A DNA stretch of 64,000 nt, taken from assembly GCF_001975985.1 (NCBI RefSeq), contig NZ_MTQF01000003.1, forward strand, positions 259,523-323,522. Reading direction: 5' to 3'. The notes under the pieces were generated by a model. That model did no database searches. It saw only the letters and a list, made by a program, of their open reading frames with translations, and was not told the DNA's origin. This stretch comes from [Flexibacter] sp. ATCC 35103 (GTDB lineage: Bacteria > Bacteroidota > Bacteroidia > Flavobacteriales > Flavobacteriaceae). Position 1 is the stretch's first letter. Each line of letters opens with the position of its first letter. Shown here piece after piece: positions 1 through 8,377 of this stretch. Both the position numbers and the translations under genes were made by a program.

Positions 1-24
1 GACTGCGACTGCGACTGCGACTGA
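1..24. repeat. Hexamer tandem repeat (GACTGC)
   Basis: Four units of gactgc open the window, the last ending in a. The repeat is cut by the window edge, so its true length is unknown. In one frame it would read as alternating Asp-Cys followed by a stop, so it could be the end of an upstream gene or a plain intergenic microsatellite. Confidence 0.6.
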
Positions 25-125
25 ATCACGATAAAAATGCGTATACAAACTTTGTCAAATATAAAACTCCAATTTACATCTTCCAAAATTGTAATTTGGT
101 ATTTAAAATTGAAAATTAATTGAAT

Positions 126-434
126 ATGAGATCTGTACGAGAAATTTTTAAAAGTAAAGAATATTTTTTAGATGAACCCGAAGTAGTGAAACTTGTAGAA
201 TACTGTGAAGAATTGCAAGATGAAATTGTTGAGCTCAAATATCAAAAAACCAACAATAAAGAACTCGCTATGCTAGATATGCTCAAAGAAGTTATAAAAG
301 GCTGCAATGCTATCGAAAAAGAGCAAATGGAACATGAACGTTTTGGTTATGAGGCGCCTAATTATGAAGCTACCATTTCAAATCTTAAAAATTATATTTA
401 CAACAGATGTCGGGATGAGAAAATTTGGCTATAG
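126..434 (+). CDS. Conserved hypothetical protein, 102 aa
   Basis: Small soluble, highly charged protein with no signal peptide or membrane segment and mostly helical composition (many Glu, Lys, Leu). The frame can be opened at a TTG at 120, but the ATG at 126 is the more normal start and gives MRSVREIF as the N-terminus. I do not recognise a functional domain. It stands alone, 145 bases ahead of the next gene on the same strand. Only the coding assignment is firm. Confidence 0.7.
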   Translation: MRSVREIFKSKEYFLDEPEVVKLVEYCEELQDEIVELKYQKTNNKELAMLDMLKEVIKGCNAIEKEQMEHERFGYEAPNYEATISNLKNYIYNRCRDEKIWL

Positions 435-579
435 TTCAGATTGCAATAAAAACAAATTTTTGCTAAAATATTGCTGAATTTTTATTATATTAGAGGTAAA
501 ATTAAAGCAATCACAATCTCGCATTTTATAAGATTGTAGACTAAATAAGATTTGTCAACTCATTTAAATATTAAATATT

Positions 580-975
580 ATGGCAATGCATCACTACCTC
601 CGTCTATCTTTTATCGTACTTTTTGTAATAACCTCTTTGTTTTGTATTTACTTTATAATTAAAAAAAGAAGAAACCGAAAAGTCCCTAAATTACTTTCGG
701 CAGAAAAATATAATTCATCAATGACTGAAGGAATGAAAGAAATATCATCAAAAGATAGTTTTTTTAATATTTGGCCATATGTGAGTGAATTAAAAGCTGC
801 TAAAATTTTATCGAAAAAAATTAAAGAATCTGAATTGGTACATAAGGTTTACAGAAATTCAACCGACGATTTTGAACACATTTTACTCGCTACTGAAAAA
901 GAAAATCATTTTGTAAAAGTTATAGTCGATAGAAACAAAAAGAAAGCAATGGGATATCTTTTCTTTGATTTATGA
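580..975 (+). CDS. Hypothetical membrane-anchored protein, 131 aa
   Basis: One N-terminal hydrophobic segment (about residues 8-27) is followed by a basic KKRRNRK stretch. This predicts a single-pass inner-membrane protein with a cytoplasmic C-terminal domain of about 100 residues. No known domain is recognised. The gene is followed by a strong hairpin terminator at 1003-1049, so it is probably a single transcription unit. Confidence 0.65.
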   Translation: MAMHHYLRLSFIVLFVITSLFCIYFIIKKRRNRKVPKLLSAEKYNSSMTEGMKEISSKDSFFNIWPYVSELKAAKILSKKIKESELVHKVYRNSTDDFEHILLATEKENHFVKVIVDRNKKKAMGYLFFDL

Positions 976-1002
976 GAATAAGTCAAAGATTGATCTTAAA
1001 AT

Positions 1003-1049
1003 AAAAAATCCAAATCCCAATTGTAAAGTTGGAATTTGGATTTTTTTTT
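1003..1049. terminator. Bidirectional hairpin terminator
   Basis: A 14-base inverted repeat (1007-1020 with 1029-1042, stem aatccaaatcccaa) is followed by a run of nine T and preceded by a run of A. It can end both the plus-strand gene at 580-975 and the minus-strand glycosyltransferase at 1072-2130. Confidence 0.85.
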
Positions 1050-1071
1050 ATTGAAATTCAGTCTCTTAAAT

Positions 1072-2130
1072 TTACAAAAGACTTTTAATTTTATTTACAA
1101 CTTCTTCCGGAAGTATAGTTCTCATCGCATCCTGATAACCTTCAACAATCTTATTTCCATAAACCGATGTTGGTAGTTTTGGATACTGATTTCTATCAGA
1201 AGTTATGGCATTTTCTATGGTTTGATTGAATGGTAAAAATCCTGCGTACGGATGTGTAGCGCCCCAAAGTGTGATTACTTTTACACCCAGCATTGCAGCA
1301 ATATGAGCATTTCCAGAATCCATAGATAACATTACATCGAGATTACTAATCAATTGTAATTCTTGCTGAAATTTAATTCTTCCAGCCATATTAATTACAT
1401 TTTCAAAGGGTTTTGCAAATGAATCCAGAATTTCAATTTCTTTCTTTCCTCCTCCAAAAAGTACTATTTTATGGTCTTTATTTTCAGCTAGTTTTGCGAT
1501 AACTTCCTGCATTAAATCCTGCGGATAAACCTTAGAATCGTATTGTGCAAAAGGTGCAATCCCAATTAATTTTTGATTTTGATTGCCAATAATTTGGAGA
1601 ATTTCTGAATTTAAAATTGCTTTTTCAGGGAATTCAGTCCCGACGCTTCGGGATGATAAATTTAAAGAAAAACCAAGTTCTTCGAATACTTTTGCGTGTC
1701 TTTCGAGCATGGTTGGTAATGGTTTGAAAATCTTGTTTTCGGCGCGGGTTAATTCTTTTTTACCTTCCCTTCCTTTGTCAACTGTAGCTCTTTTTTTTCC
1801 GCTTAAAGCGAAAAGTAAACTCACAATTTTAGATCTTAAAACATTATGAAGATCTGCAAAAGCATCAATTTTAAGTTTTTTTACATCATTGAATAAACGT
1901 AAAAGCCCTGCAAAACCTTTGTGACGTTCTTTTTCATCAAAAGCAAAAAAATGAAGATTAGGGATTCCGTCAAAAAATGGCTTGAAAAACGGACGTGAAA
2001 TTACCGTGATTTTTACTTCTGGATACTGTTTTACAAAAGCACGTAAAACAGGAACCGTCATGGCGACATCTCCCATTGCGGAAAGTCTCATGACGGCTAT
2101 ATGCTTAATTTTATTGGACAATTCTGCCAA
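1072..2130 (-). CDS. Glycosyltransferase family 9 (heptosyltransferase-like)
   Basis: 352 aa. The N-terminus has the family pattern MRLSAMGDVAMTVPVL (around residues 14-29). The C-terminal half has the nucleotide-sugar site SMDSGNAHIA (269-278) followed by a WGATHP segment. GT9 enzymes add heptose or similar sugars to the lipopolysaccharide core at the inner face of the cytoplasmic membrane. The start codon directly abuts the stop of the DUF4254 gene, so the two are translated from one mRNA. The family is secure; the acceptor and donor sugars are not known from sequence. Confidence 0.9.
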   Translation of the reverse strand: MAELSNKIKHIAVMRLSAMGDVAMTVPVLRAFVKQYPEVKITVISRPFFKPFFDGIPNLHFFAFDEKERHKGFAGLLRLFNDVKKLKIDAFADLHNVLRSKIVSLLFALSGKKRATVDKGREGKKELTRAENKIFKPLPTMLERHAKVFEELGFSLNLSSRSVGTEFPEKAILNSEILQIIGNQNQKLIGIAPFAQYDSKVYPQDLMQEVIAKLAENKDHKIVLFGGGKKEIEILDSFAKPFENVINMAGRIKFQQELQLISNLDVMLSMDSGNAHIAAMLGVKVITLWGATHPYAGFLPFNQTIENAITSDRNQYPKLPTSVYGNKIVEGYQDAMRTILPEEVVNKIKSLL

Positions 2131-2736
2131 TTATTTTTTGTTTTGGTATAAAACAGGATTTAATTCATCGTCGTTGTACATTTTCATTTGTTTGTACACT
2201 TTCATGAATTTTTCACCGTTTTCGATATCAGCAAGTAAATCATCAATTGCTGTAGATAAGTCACTTCTTTGTTCTAAAAGAATGTTTAATTTTTCCTGAC
2301 ATTTATCTCTGTGTTCCTGAGAAGCTTCTGCACGAGTAGCTTCTTCATGCATATGATAAATTTTTAGCGCCAGGATAGACAATCTGTCAAAAGCCCAGGC
2401 AGGACTTTCTGAGTTGATTTTTGCTCCATCTTTTACTTTTACATCACTGTATTTTTGTAAAAAATAACTATCGATATATTCCACCATATCAGTACGTTCC
2501 TGATTCGATGCATCGATTCTTCGTTTTAAAGTCAAAGCTGCTACCGGATCAATCTGCGGATCACGAATAATATCTTCAAAATGCCATTGAACAGTGTCAA
2601 TCCAGTTCTTTAAATATAATAAATGCTCAAATTTATCTTTAGGATAAGGATTGTTTATAGGTTGATCAACATTATCAAATTGATGATAATCTTTGATGCT
2701 TTGTTCGAAAACAGAATATGCTAATTTTGAAAACAT
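2131..2736 (-). CDS. DUF4254 family protein
   Basis: 201 aa, soluble, all-helical in appearance. It contains segments such as NNPYPKDKFEHLLYLKNW and DIIRDPQIDP that I associate with DUF4254. The family is of unknown function and often sits next to GT9 glycosyltransferases in Bacteroidota, exactly as here (zero spacing to the GT9 gene). This suggests a role in lipopolysaccharide core assembly, which is inference from context. A -7 box (TATCTTTG on the minus strand, 2757-2764) precedes it. Confidence 0.85.
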   Translation of the reverse strand: MFSKLAYSVFEQSIKDYHQFDNVDQPINNPYPKDKFEHLLYLKNWIDTVQWHFEDIIRDPQIDPVAALTLKRRIDASNQERTDMVEYIDSYFLQKYSDVKVKDGAKINSESPAWAFDRLSILALKIYHMHEEATRAEASQEHRDKCQEKLNILLEQRSDLSTAIDDLLADIENGEKFMKVYKQMKMYNDDELNPVLYQNKK

Positions 2737-2756
2737 GTCTTTATTTGTTAGAGTTA

Positions 2757-2764
2757 CAAAGATA
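2757..2764 (-). promoter_or_regulatory. -7 promoter box for the DUF4254-GT9 operon
   Basis: Minus-strand TATCTTTG matches the Bacteroidota -7 consensus TANNTTTG and lies 20 bases ahead of the ATG at 2736. No convincing -33 TTG is seen at the usual distance. Confidence 0.5.
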
Positions 2765-2847
2765 CTTTTTATACTTTTATCGTGCGAATAAAACGATGAA
2801 TTTTTCGTTATCGTACTCTAACCTATTGATAATTCTAAAATTTTATT

Positions 2848-3501
2848 ATGAAAATCCATTATATCTCTGAAAATAATAGCGTATTAAATCATTTTTTAGG
2901 TCAAATCAGAAATATTAATGTTCAGAACGACAGCATGCGTTTTCGAAGAAATATTGAACGAATTGGCGAAATTATGGCGTATGAACTAAGTAAAGATTTG
3001 TCATATAAAAATATCGAAATTCAAACTCCGCTTGGCATTAAAAAAACAACCGAAATAGAAAGTGATTTGGTTTTATGTTCGATTTTAAGAGCCGGATTAC
3101 CGCTTCATAATGGCTTTTTGAACTACTTTGATCATGCTGAAAACAGTTTTGTTTCGGCTTGCAGATATCATCCTAATAATGATGATGAATTCGAAATTCG
3201 GGTAGAATATCAAGCTGTTTCTAACATAAATGATAAAACAGTTTTACTGCTTGACCCAATGTTGGCAACCGGTCAGTCTATCGTAGCTGTTCACGGAAAA
3301 TTAATTGAAAATGCAACTCCAAAAGAAATTCATATTGTAGTGGTTATTGCTGCACCCGAAGGAATTGCTTTTCTTGAAAAAAACCTTCCTGACAACTGCC
3401 ATTTATGGGTTGCTTCTCTGGATGAGAAATTAAATGAGAAAAATTATATTGTTCCGGGACTTGGTGATGCCGGCGATCTTGCTTACGGAAGCAAATTATA
3501 G
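2848..3501 (+). CDS. upp: Uracil phosphoribosyltransferase
   Basis: 217 aa, normal for the family. It makes UMP from uracil and PRPP in pyrimidine salvage. The PRPP-binding loop DPMLATGQS is at residues 136-144 and the C-terminal uracil-binding segment PGLGDAGDLAYG at about 203-214. It is transcribed divergently from the DUF4254 operon. Its last six bases overlap the 3' end of the convergent membrane protein gene at 3496-4425, with no terminator between them. Confidence 0.95.
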   Translation: MKIHYISENNSVLNHFLGQIRNINVQNDSMRFRRNIERIGEIMAYELSKDLSYKNIEIQTPLGIKKTTEIESDLVLCSILRAGLPLHNGFLNYFDHAENSFVSACRYHPNNDDEFEIRVEYQAVSNINDKTVLLLDPMLATGQSIVAVHGKLIENATPKEIHIVVVIAAPEGIAFLEKNLPDNCHLWVASLDEKLNEKNYIVPGLGDAGDLAYGSKL

Positions 3502-4425
3502 TTGAGAGAAAAATGTAAATAAACTACACAAAATCAGCACATAAAAAACAATTTCGTTATTGAGTTTTTGCTTCATATATTCTACATGACTTGATGCCAT
3601 AATGGTCAAAGGAGCGATACTAAATAACAAAAGATCATTACTTTTATCTGGTGAAATAATGTAAACAAAAGCAGCAATAAAAAAACAAGCTACCACTTTT
3701 TTGTATGATGAATGTACGATTTGAGGTCTGTTTGACAATGTGCTTAACATCGAAACTATAAAAAATAAAGATACAGCAACATATATAGAAAGTGCCCCGT
3801 TTTCGTAATTGTTCTTGAAATAATCAATACTAAAATCTACTACGGCACGTTCCTGAAAAAATTCGATTATATCAATATGGAATATTAAAGAAATAAATAA
3901 AAATATTATTGATACTGCCATAAGCGCTATAAAAGGCAAAATCCAGTTTCTATAATCCCTCGAAACGTGAAAAATAATCGATATAAAAACCAATATCAGG
4001 AAAAGAACACACCAAAATTGAAATAAAGAAGCTATTAAAATCCAAAAAGAAGCATCGAATATTTTTTCTTTTGCAGCTTTTAAGGATTGTAACGATATAA
4101 GTCTTCGTAGTGCCAACAAGACAAAAAAGTTGGCATATACAACATTTGCATTATTAAAAATTGTGGGGAAAAACAATATAAACAATAAGTAAAAAAATAT
4201 CGCGTAACCGTTGTCTTTACTGAGCCCATTCTTTTTTACGATAAAATTAATCAGGAAAAAAGACGCTAAAATAAAGCATAGAAGACTTACTTTTTGGAAC
4301 GCCAAAAAATAAGAACTCACCCATGATGGATCTTTAATTTGAAAAACAAAAAAGAAAACCAGTATTAAAATTACGACCAATGAATAATTTAATGGCGTAG
4401 ATTTTTTAAAAACACTTGTTATCAT
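3496..4425 (-). CDS. Polytopic membrane protein (DUF6427-like)
   Basis: 309 aa made almost entirely of hydrophobic segments (roughly nine or ten membrane helices), with no signal peptide and no catalytic motif that I recognise. From memory this corresponds to the DUF6427 family found beside upp and purD in Flavobacteriaceae; the family number is recall, not computed. Its stop codon overlaps the upp stop codon on the other strand. Function unknown. Confidence 0.75.
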   Translation of the reverse strand: MITSVFKKSTPLNYSLVVILILVFFFVFQIKDPSWVSSYFLAFQKVSLLCFILASFFLINFIVKKNGLSKDNGYAIFFYLLFILFFPTIFNNANVVYANFFVLLALRRLISLQSLKAAKEKIFDASFWILIASLFQFWCVLFLILVFISIIFHVSRDYRNWILPFIALMAVSIIFLFISLIFHIDIIEFFQERAVVDFSIDYFKNNYENGALSIYVAVSLFFIVSMLSTLSNRPQIVHSSYKKVVACFFIAAFVYIISPDKSNDLLLFSIAPLTIMASSHVEYMKQKLNNEIVFYVLILCSLFTFFSQL

Positions 4426-4562
4426 AAGGATATTTTATACTTTTGTGATTGTAAATATAATACTTGTTTAAAAAGGAAAACCAACAAGTTGAAAAAAGAT
4501 TCTTTATTGAATTTTGTCTTCAATGCGTTAAAAACAATAAATAACATATAATTTTATAAATT

Positions 4563-4793
4563 ATGACAGCTTTTTTTGAAGGAATACAATACTTATTCGT
4601 TAACATTTTATTTGCTCCACTTGACTTTTTACGTCACTTAGAACTTATTACTTGGTTTGGTGCGAATACTATTAACTGGATTTTTATGATCATCTGTGCA
4701 TGCGCAATCGTTTATTGGATTAAACAATTACGCATTTTTGATGACGCCGGAACAGAAAATCAAGATACTACAGCTCACTCTTTTTTAAAGTAA
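4563..4793 (+). CDS. Small membrane protein, DUF6341-like, 76 aa
   Basis: It has an amphipathic N-terminus (FFEGIQYLFVNILFAPLDFL) followed by one clear membrane helix (about 38-57) and a polar tail. I recall this as the DUF6341 family of Flavobacteriaceae. The last nine bases overlap the end of the convergent purD gene. Function unknown; its constant position between the polytopic membrane protein and purD is the only contextual clue. Confidence 0.75.
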   Translation: MTAFFEGIQYLFVNILFAPLDFLRHLELITWFGANTINWIFMIICACAIVYWIKQLRIFDDAGTENQDTTAHSFLK

Positions 4794-6059
4794 GTCGAAG
4801 CCAATATCTTTTCTAAAATACATCTTATCAAAATTTAGTTTATCTATATTTTGGTAAGATTTTTTTATGGCCTGTTGAAAATCGTCCCCATAAGATGTTA
4901 CAGTCAATACACGTCCTCCATTACTAACGACATTTTCGCCATCTAATTTTGTACCTGCGTGAAAAACTATAGAATCTGTAATATTTTCTAATCCTGTAAT
5001 TACTTTTCCTTTTTCGAAATCTTCAGGATATCCGCCGGAAACCACCATAATTGTAGTAGCACTTCTTGGATCAACTTCTAATTCGAAAGTATCTAACTTT
5101 TGATCCGCAACTGACTGGAACAATGCAACCAAATCAGATTTTAATCTTGGCACAACAACTTCGGTTTCAGGATCTCCCATTCTCACATTGTATTCAATAA
5201 CAATTGGTTCGTTTTTTACATTGATTAAACCAATAAATACAAATCCTTTATATTCGATTCCGTCTTTCTGGAAACCTTCGATTGTTGGTTTTACAATACG
5301 CGTTTCAATTTTTTCCATCAAAACAGCATCAACATAAGGAACTGGAGAAACTGCTCCCATTCCGCCTGTATTTAATCCTGTATCGCCTTCTCCAATACGT
5401 TTGTAATCTTTTGCTGTTGGAAGAATTTTATAGCTTTTTCCGTCAGTTAAAACAAAACAGCTTAATTCGATTCCGTCCAGAAATTCTTCGATTACTACTT
5501 TAGAACTTGCAGCTCCAAATTTTTCATGAACCAACATGTTTCTTAGTTCCGTTTTAGCCTCTTCAAGATCCTGAATAATCAAAACTCCTTTTCCGGCAGC
5601 TAAACCGTCTGCTTTTAAAACGTATGGTGGTTGTAAAGTTTCAAGAAATGCACATCCATTCTCTACTGTTTCTGCAGTAAAACTGTCATAAGCAGCAGTT
5701 GGAATGTTGTGTTTCATCAGGAATTCTTTTGCAAACTCCTTACTCCCTTCTAATTGAGCCCCTAATTTTGATGGCCCGATAACCGGGATATGTTGTAAAC
5801 TTTCGTCATTTTTAAAATAATCGTAAATCCCTTTAACTAAAGGATCTTCTGGCCCTACGACCACCATTTTTACATTTTCCTGAATCACAAATGTTTTAAT
5901 CGCATCAAAATCTGTTGGAGACATTGCCACATTTGTAGCAATCGCAGCCGTTCCTGCATTTCCTGGTGCAACAAAAAGTTTTTCGCAAAGCGGACTCTGA
6001 ATCATTTTCCACGCAAAAGCATGTTCTCTTCCTCCTGATCCCAATAGTAAAATTGTCAT
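4785..6059 (-). CDS. purD: Phosphoribosylamine-glycine ligase (GAR synthetase)
   Basis: 424 aa, full length. It catalyses the ATP-dependent joining of phosphoribosylamine and glycine in purine synthesis. The N-terminus reads MTILLLGSGGREHAFAWK, the family hallmark. An ATP-grasp domain follows with KADGLAAGKGVLI and later NTGGMGAVSPVPY, and the C-terminal domain ends VTSYGDDFQQAIKKSY. A minus-strand -7 box (6084-6091) lies 25 bases upstream. It overlaps the convergent small membrane protein gene by nine bases. Confidence 0.96.
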   Translation of the reverse strand: MTILLLGSGGREHAFAWKMIQSPLCEKLFVAPGNAGTAAIATNVAMSPTDFDAIKTFVIQENVKMVVVGPEDPLVKGIYDYFKNDESLQHIPVIGPSKLGAQLEGSKEFAKEFLMKHNIPTAAYDSFTAETVENGCAFLETLQPPYVLKADGLAAGKGVLIIQDLEEAKTELRNMLVHEKFGAASSKVVIEEFLDGIELSCFVLTDGKSYKILPTAKDYKRIGEGDTGLNTGGMGAVSPVPYVDAVLMEKIETRIVKPTIEGFQKDGIEYKGFVFIGLINVKNEPIVIEYNVRMGDPETEVVVPRLKSDLVALFQSVADQKLDTFELEVDPRSATTIMVVSGGYPEDFEKGKVITGLENITDSIVFHAGTKLDGENVVSNGGRVLTVTSYGDDFQQAIKKSYQNIDKLNFDKMYFRKDIGFDLL

Positions 6060-6083
6060 GTGTAGTTGTATTTAGTTGTGGTG

Positions 6084-6091
6084 CAAAAATA
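6084..6091 (-). promoter_or_regulatory. -7 promoter box of purD
   Basis: Minus-strand TATTTTTG fits TANNTTTG and is 24 bases ahead of the purD ATG at 6059. The -33 element is not obvious. I see no purine riboswitch-like fold in this short leader. Confidence 0.45.
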
Positions 6092-6165
6092 ATTGCTTTT
6101 GTACGTAAAAAATAATTAAATCTTAAAAACTTACTCATTCTTCTCTGTTAGTAATTGGATAATAT

Positions 6166-6173
6166 TATTTTTG
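6166..6173 (+). promoter_or_regulatory. -7 promoter box of the CapK-like gene
   Basis: TATTTTTG matches TANNTTTG. It overlaps the TTG at 6171 that would open a longer reading frame, so transcription should begin just downstream of that TTG. This supports the ATG at 6192 as the real start. Confidence 0.5.
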
Positions 6174-6191
6174 ATAAAAATTTATCCTCAA

Positions 6192-7502
6192 ATGATTTCT
6201 ATTTTTGACATTTCGCTAAAATTAAATGGTTTTCCGATAAAGAAAGCTAAGGCTGAATTGGATAAAATCGTGAATTTATCTGAAGATGAATATGTACTTT
6301 TTCTCCAAAATAAAAAAGAAGAAATTGTAGATTTTCATCTAAAAAACAATGTTTTTTACCAGGAATTAGTTGGAAATAATACAGATTTGATATGGGAAAA
6401 TTTACCCATTTTAAACAAACAAAATCTACAAAAACCGCTCGAAGAAAGACTTTCAAAAGGATATTCGAAAAAAAATGTATACCTCAACAAAACTTCCGGA
6501 TCCAGTGGAACTCCTTTTGTTTTTGCTAAAGATAAATATTCCCACGCCTTGACATGGACTTCAATTTTTATGCGTTTTGGTTGGTATAAAATCGATTTTA
6601 ATCATTCTCTACAAGCTCGTTTTTATGGTATTCCGATGGATTTTATTGGATATAAAAAAGAACGGATAAAAGATTTTTTGACACATCGTTTTCGGTTTCC
6701 GGTTTTCGATTTATCCGATGCTATTTTGGAAAAATTCCTTCGAAAATTTAAAACTAAAAAATTTGATTATATCAACGGTTATACAAGTTCGATCGTTTTA
6801 TTTGCTAAATATTTGGAACAGAAAAATATTGTTTTAAATGAAACTTGTCCAACTTTAAAAGCGTGTTTCGTTACTTCGGAAATGCTTTTTGAATCGGATA
6901 AAAAACTGTTGGAAAAACAATTCGGAATTCCCGTTATTAATGAATATGGTGCTTCAGAACTTGATTTAATTGCTTTTGAAAATCCAAATAGAGAATGGCA
7001 AGTAAATTCCGAAACACTGTTTGTTGAAATTTTAGACGAAAATAATAATGTTCTTCCTTACGGGAAAGAAGGCCGAATTGTGATTACTTCTTTGTTTAAT
7101 AAAGCACATCCGTTTATAAGATATGAAATAGGCGATATTGGAATTTTAGATGAAAAAAGTACACCACAAAAACCAATTCTTAAAAAACTAATCGGACGAA
7201 CGAACGATATTGCGATTCTCCCAAGCGGAAAAAAATCACCAGGTTTGACCTTTTATTACGTAACCAAAAGCATTGTTGAAGATGACGGAAATGTAAAAGA
7301 ATTTATTATCAAACAAATGCAATTGGATACTTTTGAAATTGAATACGTTAGTGATTTTGAATTGAATAATACTCAAATTCAAAAAATAGAAAAGGCAATC
7401 TCGTTATACTTAGAACCTAATTTAAACTTCACTTTTTCTCGAAAAGCAGTTCTGGAAAGAAGCAAAAGCGGAAAACTAAAACAATTTAAATCGTATCTAT
7501 AA
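6192..7502 (+). CDS. CapK-like adenylate-forming enzyme (phenylacetate-CoA ligase fold)
   Basis: 436 aa from the ATG at 6192; a TTG start at 6171 is possible but overlaps the promoter box. The phosphate-binding motif TSGSSGTP (about residues 101-108) and the NEYGASE segment identify the phenylacetate-CoA ligase / coenzyme F390 synthetase superfamily. Capsule-locus members of this superfamily are called CapK. These enzymes activate carboxylates as adenylates. In polysaccharide clusters they probably transfer acyl or amino-acyl groups to sugars, but the substrate is unknown. The position ahead of wecB and a glycosyltransferase fits surface polysaccharide work. A relic of a related gene's 3' end lies at 8266-8367. 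Confidence 0.85.
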   Translation: MISIFDISLKLNGFPIKKAKAELDKIVNLSEDEYVLFLQNKKEEIVDFHLKNNVFYQELVGNNTDLIWENLPILNKQNLQKPLEERLSKGYSKKNVYLNKTSGSSGTPFVFAKDKYSHALTWTSIFMRFGWYKIDFNHSLQARFYGIPMDFIGYKKERIKDFLTHRFRFPVFDLSDAILEKFLRKFKTKKFDYINGYTSSIVLFAKYLEQKNIVLNETCPTLKACFVTSEMLFESDKKLLEKQFGIPVINEYGASELDLIAFENPNREWQVNSETLFVEILDENNNVLPYGKEGRIVITSLFNKAHPFIRYEIGDIGILDEKSTPQKPILKKLIGRTNDIAILPSGKKSPGLTFYYVTKSIVEDDGNVKEFIIKQMQLDTFEIEYVSDFELNNTQIQKIEKAISLYLEPNLNFTFSRKAVLERSKSGKLKQFKSYL

Positions 7503-7546
7503 ACATAAATAAAATCTTACATTTGTTTTTTTTTAATTAAAAACTC

Positions 7547-8074
7547 ATGGACGATCAATCTCTACTTTCTGAAGAAACAATTTCTAATAAAATATATTTT
7601 ATACGCGGTCAAAAAGTGATGCTTGATCGTGATCTCGCTTTACTTTATGGAATAGAGACAAAACGATTAAAAGAACAAGTAAAAAGAAACATCTCTCGCT
7701 TTCACGAAGACTTCATGTTTGAACTCAATAAAAAAGAATTTGAAAATTGGAGGTCGCAATTTGCGACCTCCAATTCTGAAAAAATGGGCTTACGTTATGT
7801 ACCAATGGCATTTACTGAACATGGTGTTTTAATGCTTTCAAGTGTATTAAAAAGTGATAAAGCAATTCAAACCAATATTCAAATCATGCGTATTTTCACG
7901 AAAGTGAGACAAATGCTTTTGGATACAACAGAAATTAAAGTTGATATACTCCAGATTCAAAAGAAGTTAGAGAATCACGATAAGAATATTGAATTGGTTT
8001 TTTCCTATCTAGATGAATTGACTGAAAAGAAAGAAGATGAAAATGAAAGAGTCAAAATTGGCTATAAAAAATAA
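7547..8074 (+). CDS. ORF6N domain protein (KilA-N relative)
   Basis: 175 aa. The ORF6N DNA-binding domain covers about residues 10-100: IYFIRGQKVMLDRDLALLYG, then VKRNISRFHEDFMFEL, then YVPMAFTEHGVLMLSSVL. The C-terminal 60 residues look like a coiled coil. The family occurs in phages and bacterial accessory regions; its cellular role is poorly known. The conserved RSQFAT stretch is encoded by a perfect 27-base palindrome (7747-7773), and related palindromes follow the gene. It interrupts a block of polysaccharide genes, which together with the relic behind it suggests insertion. Function beyond probable DNA binding is not known. Confidence 0.9.
   Translation: MDDQSLLSEETISNKIYFIRGQKVMLDRDLALLYGIETKRLKEQVKRNISRFHEDFMFELNKKEFENWRSQFATSNSEKMGLRYVPMAFTEHGVLMLSSVLKSDKAIQTNIQIMRIFTKVRQMLLDTTEIKVDILQIQKKLENHDKNIELVFSYLDELTEKKEDENERVKIGYKK
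7747..7773. repeat. 27-base palindrome inside the ORF6N gene
   Basis: Two 13-base arms (ttggaggtcgcaa and its exact complement) meet at a single central T. It is read in frame as part of Trp-Arg-Ser-Gln-Phe-Ala-Thr-Ser. The inner core ggtcgcaatttgcgacc reappears, intact or varied, in the intergenic palindromes at 8082-8247. Confidence 0.9.
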
Positions 8075-8081
8075 TTCCCTA

Positions 8082-8247
8082 CTTTCAAGGTCGAAAATTG
8101 CGACCTTGAAACTTGAAGTCGCAATTTGCGACTTCAAGTTTAAGTTTTAACATATTGAAAATGAATTCAATTCTTTAAGGTCACAAATTTTGACCTTAAA
8201 GAATTTCAAAAAAATCAAATTGGAGATCACAAATTGCGACCTCCAAT
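8082..8247. repeat. Four variant palindromes related to the ORF6N coding palindrome
   Basis: The 303-base gap behind the ORF6N gene holds four long inverted repeats. They are at 8082-8110 (arms tttcaaggtcg), 8108-8140 (16-base arms aaacttgaagtcgcaa around a central t, perfect), 8170-8204 (14-base arms attctttaaggtca) and 8219-8247 (attggagatc, one mismatch). All keep a gtcgcaatttgcgac-like core while the outer stem sequence differs, with matching changes in both arms. The last one runs on into the same bases (gcgacctccaattctga) as the coding copy. They could be DNA binding sites, transcribed hairpins or repeat elements. Confidence 0.85.
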
Positions 8248-8265
8248 TCTGACAAGATAAGTTTA

Positions 8266-8367
8266 ATACAATTCAAAATTCGATTAAACATTCAAGAAAG
8301 TATCTCAATTTATCCAGATTCCAATTTAAACTTTACTTTTGCCAAAAGAAAGTTTTTAGAAAGAATA
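8266..8367 (+). pseudogene. Relic of a CapK-like gene 3' end
   Basis: An open stretch without its own start reads IQESISIYPDSNLNFTFA and then KRKFLERI. It aligns with the end of the CapK-like protein at 6192-7502 (IEKAISLYLEPNLNFTFS, then RKAVLERS). About half the residues match over 30 positions, so it is an old paralogue remnant, not a fresh duplication. It ends 10 bases before wecB. Its position suggests a second CapK-like gene once stood directly ahead of wecB. Confidence 0.7.
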
Positions 8368-8377
8368 CCACCAACTT

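Noticed and set aside
1583..1849. Plus-strand frame inside the GT9 glycosyltransferase gene
   Set aside because: Shadow of a well-supported gene on the other strand. The same reasoning applies to the other short frames opposite purD, tex, gltX, mnmG and recA.
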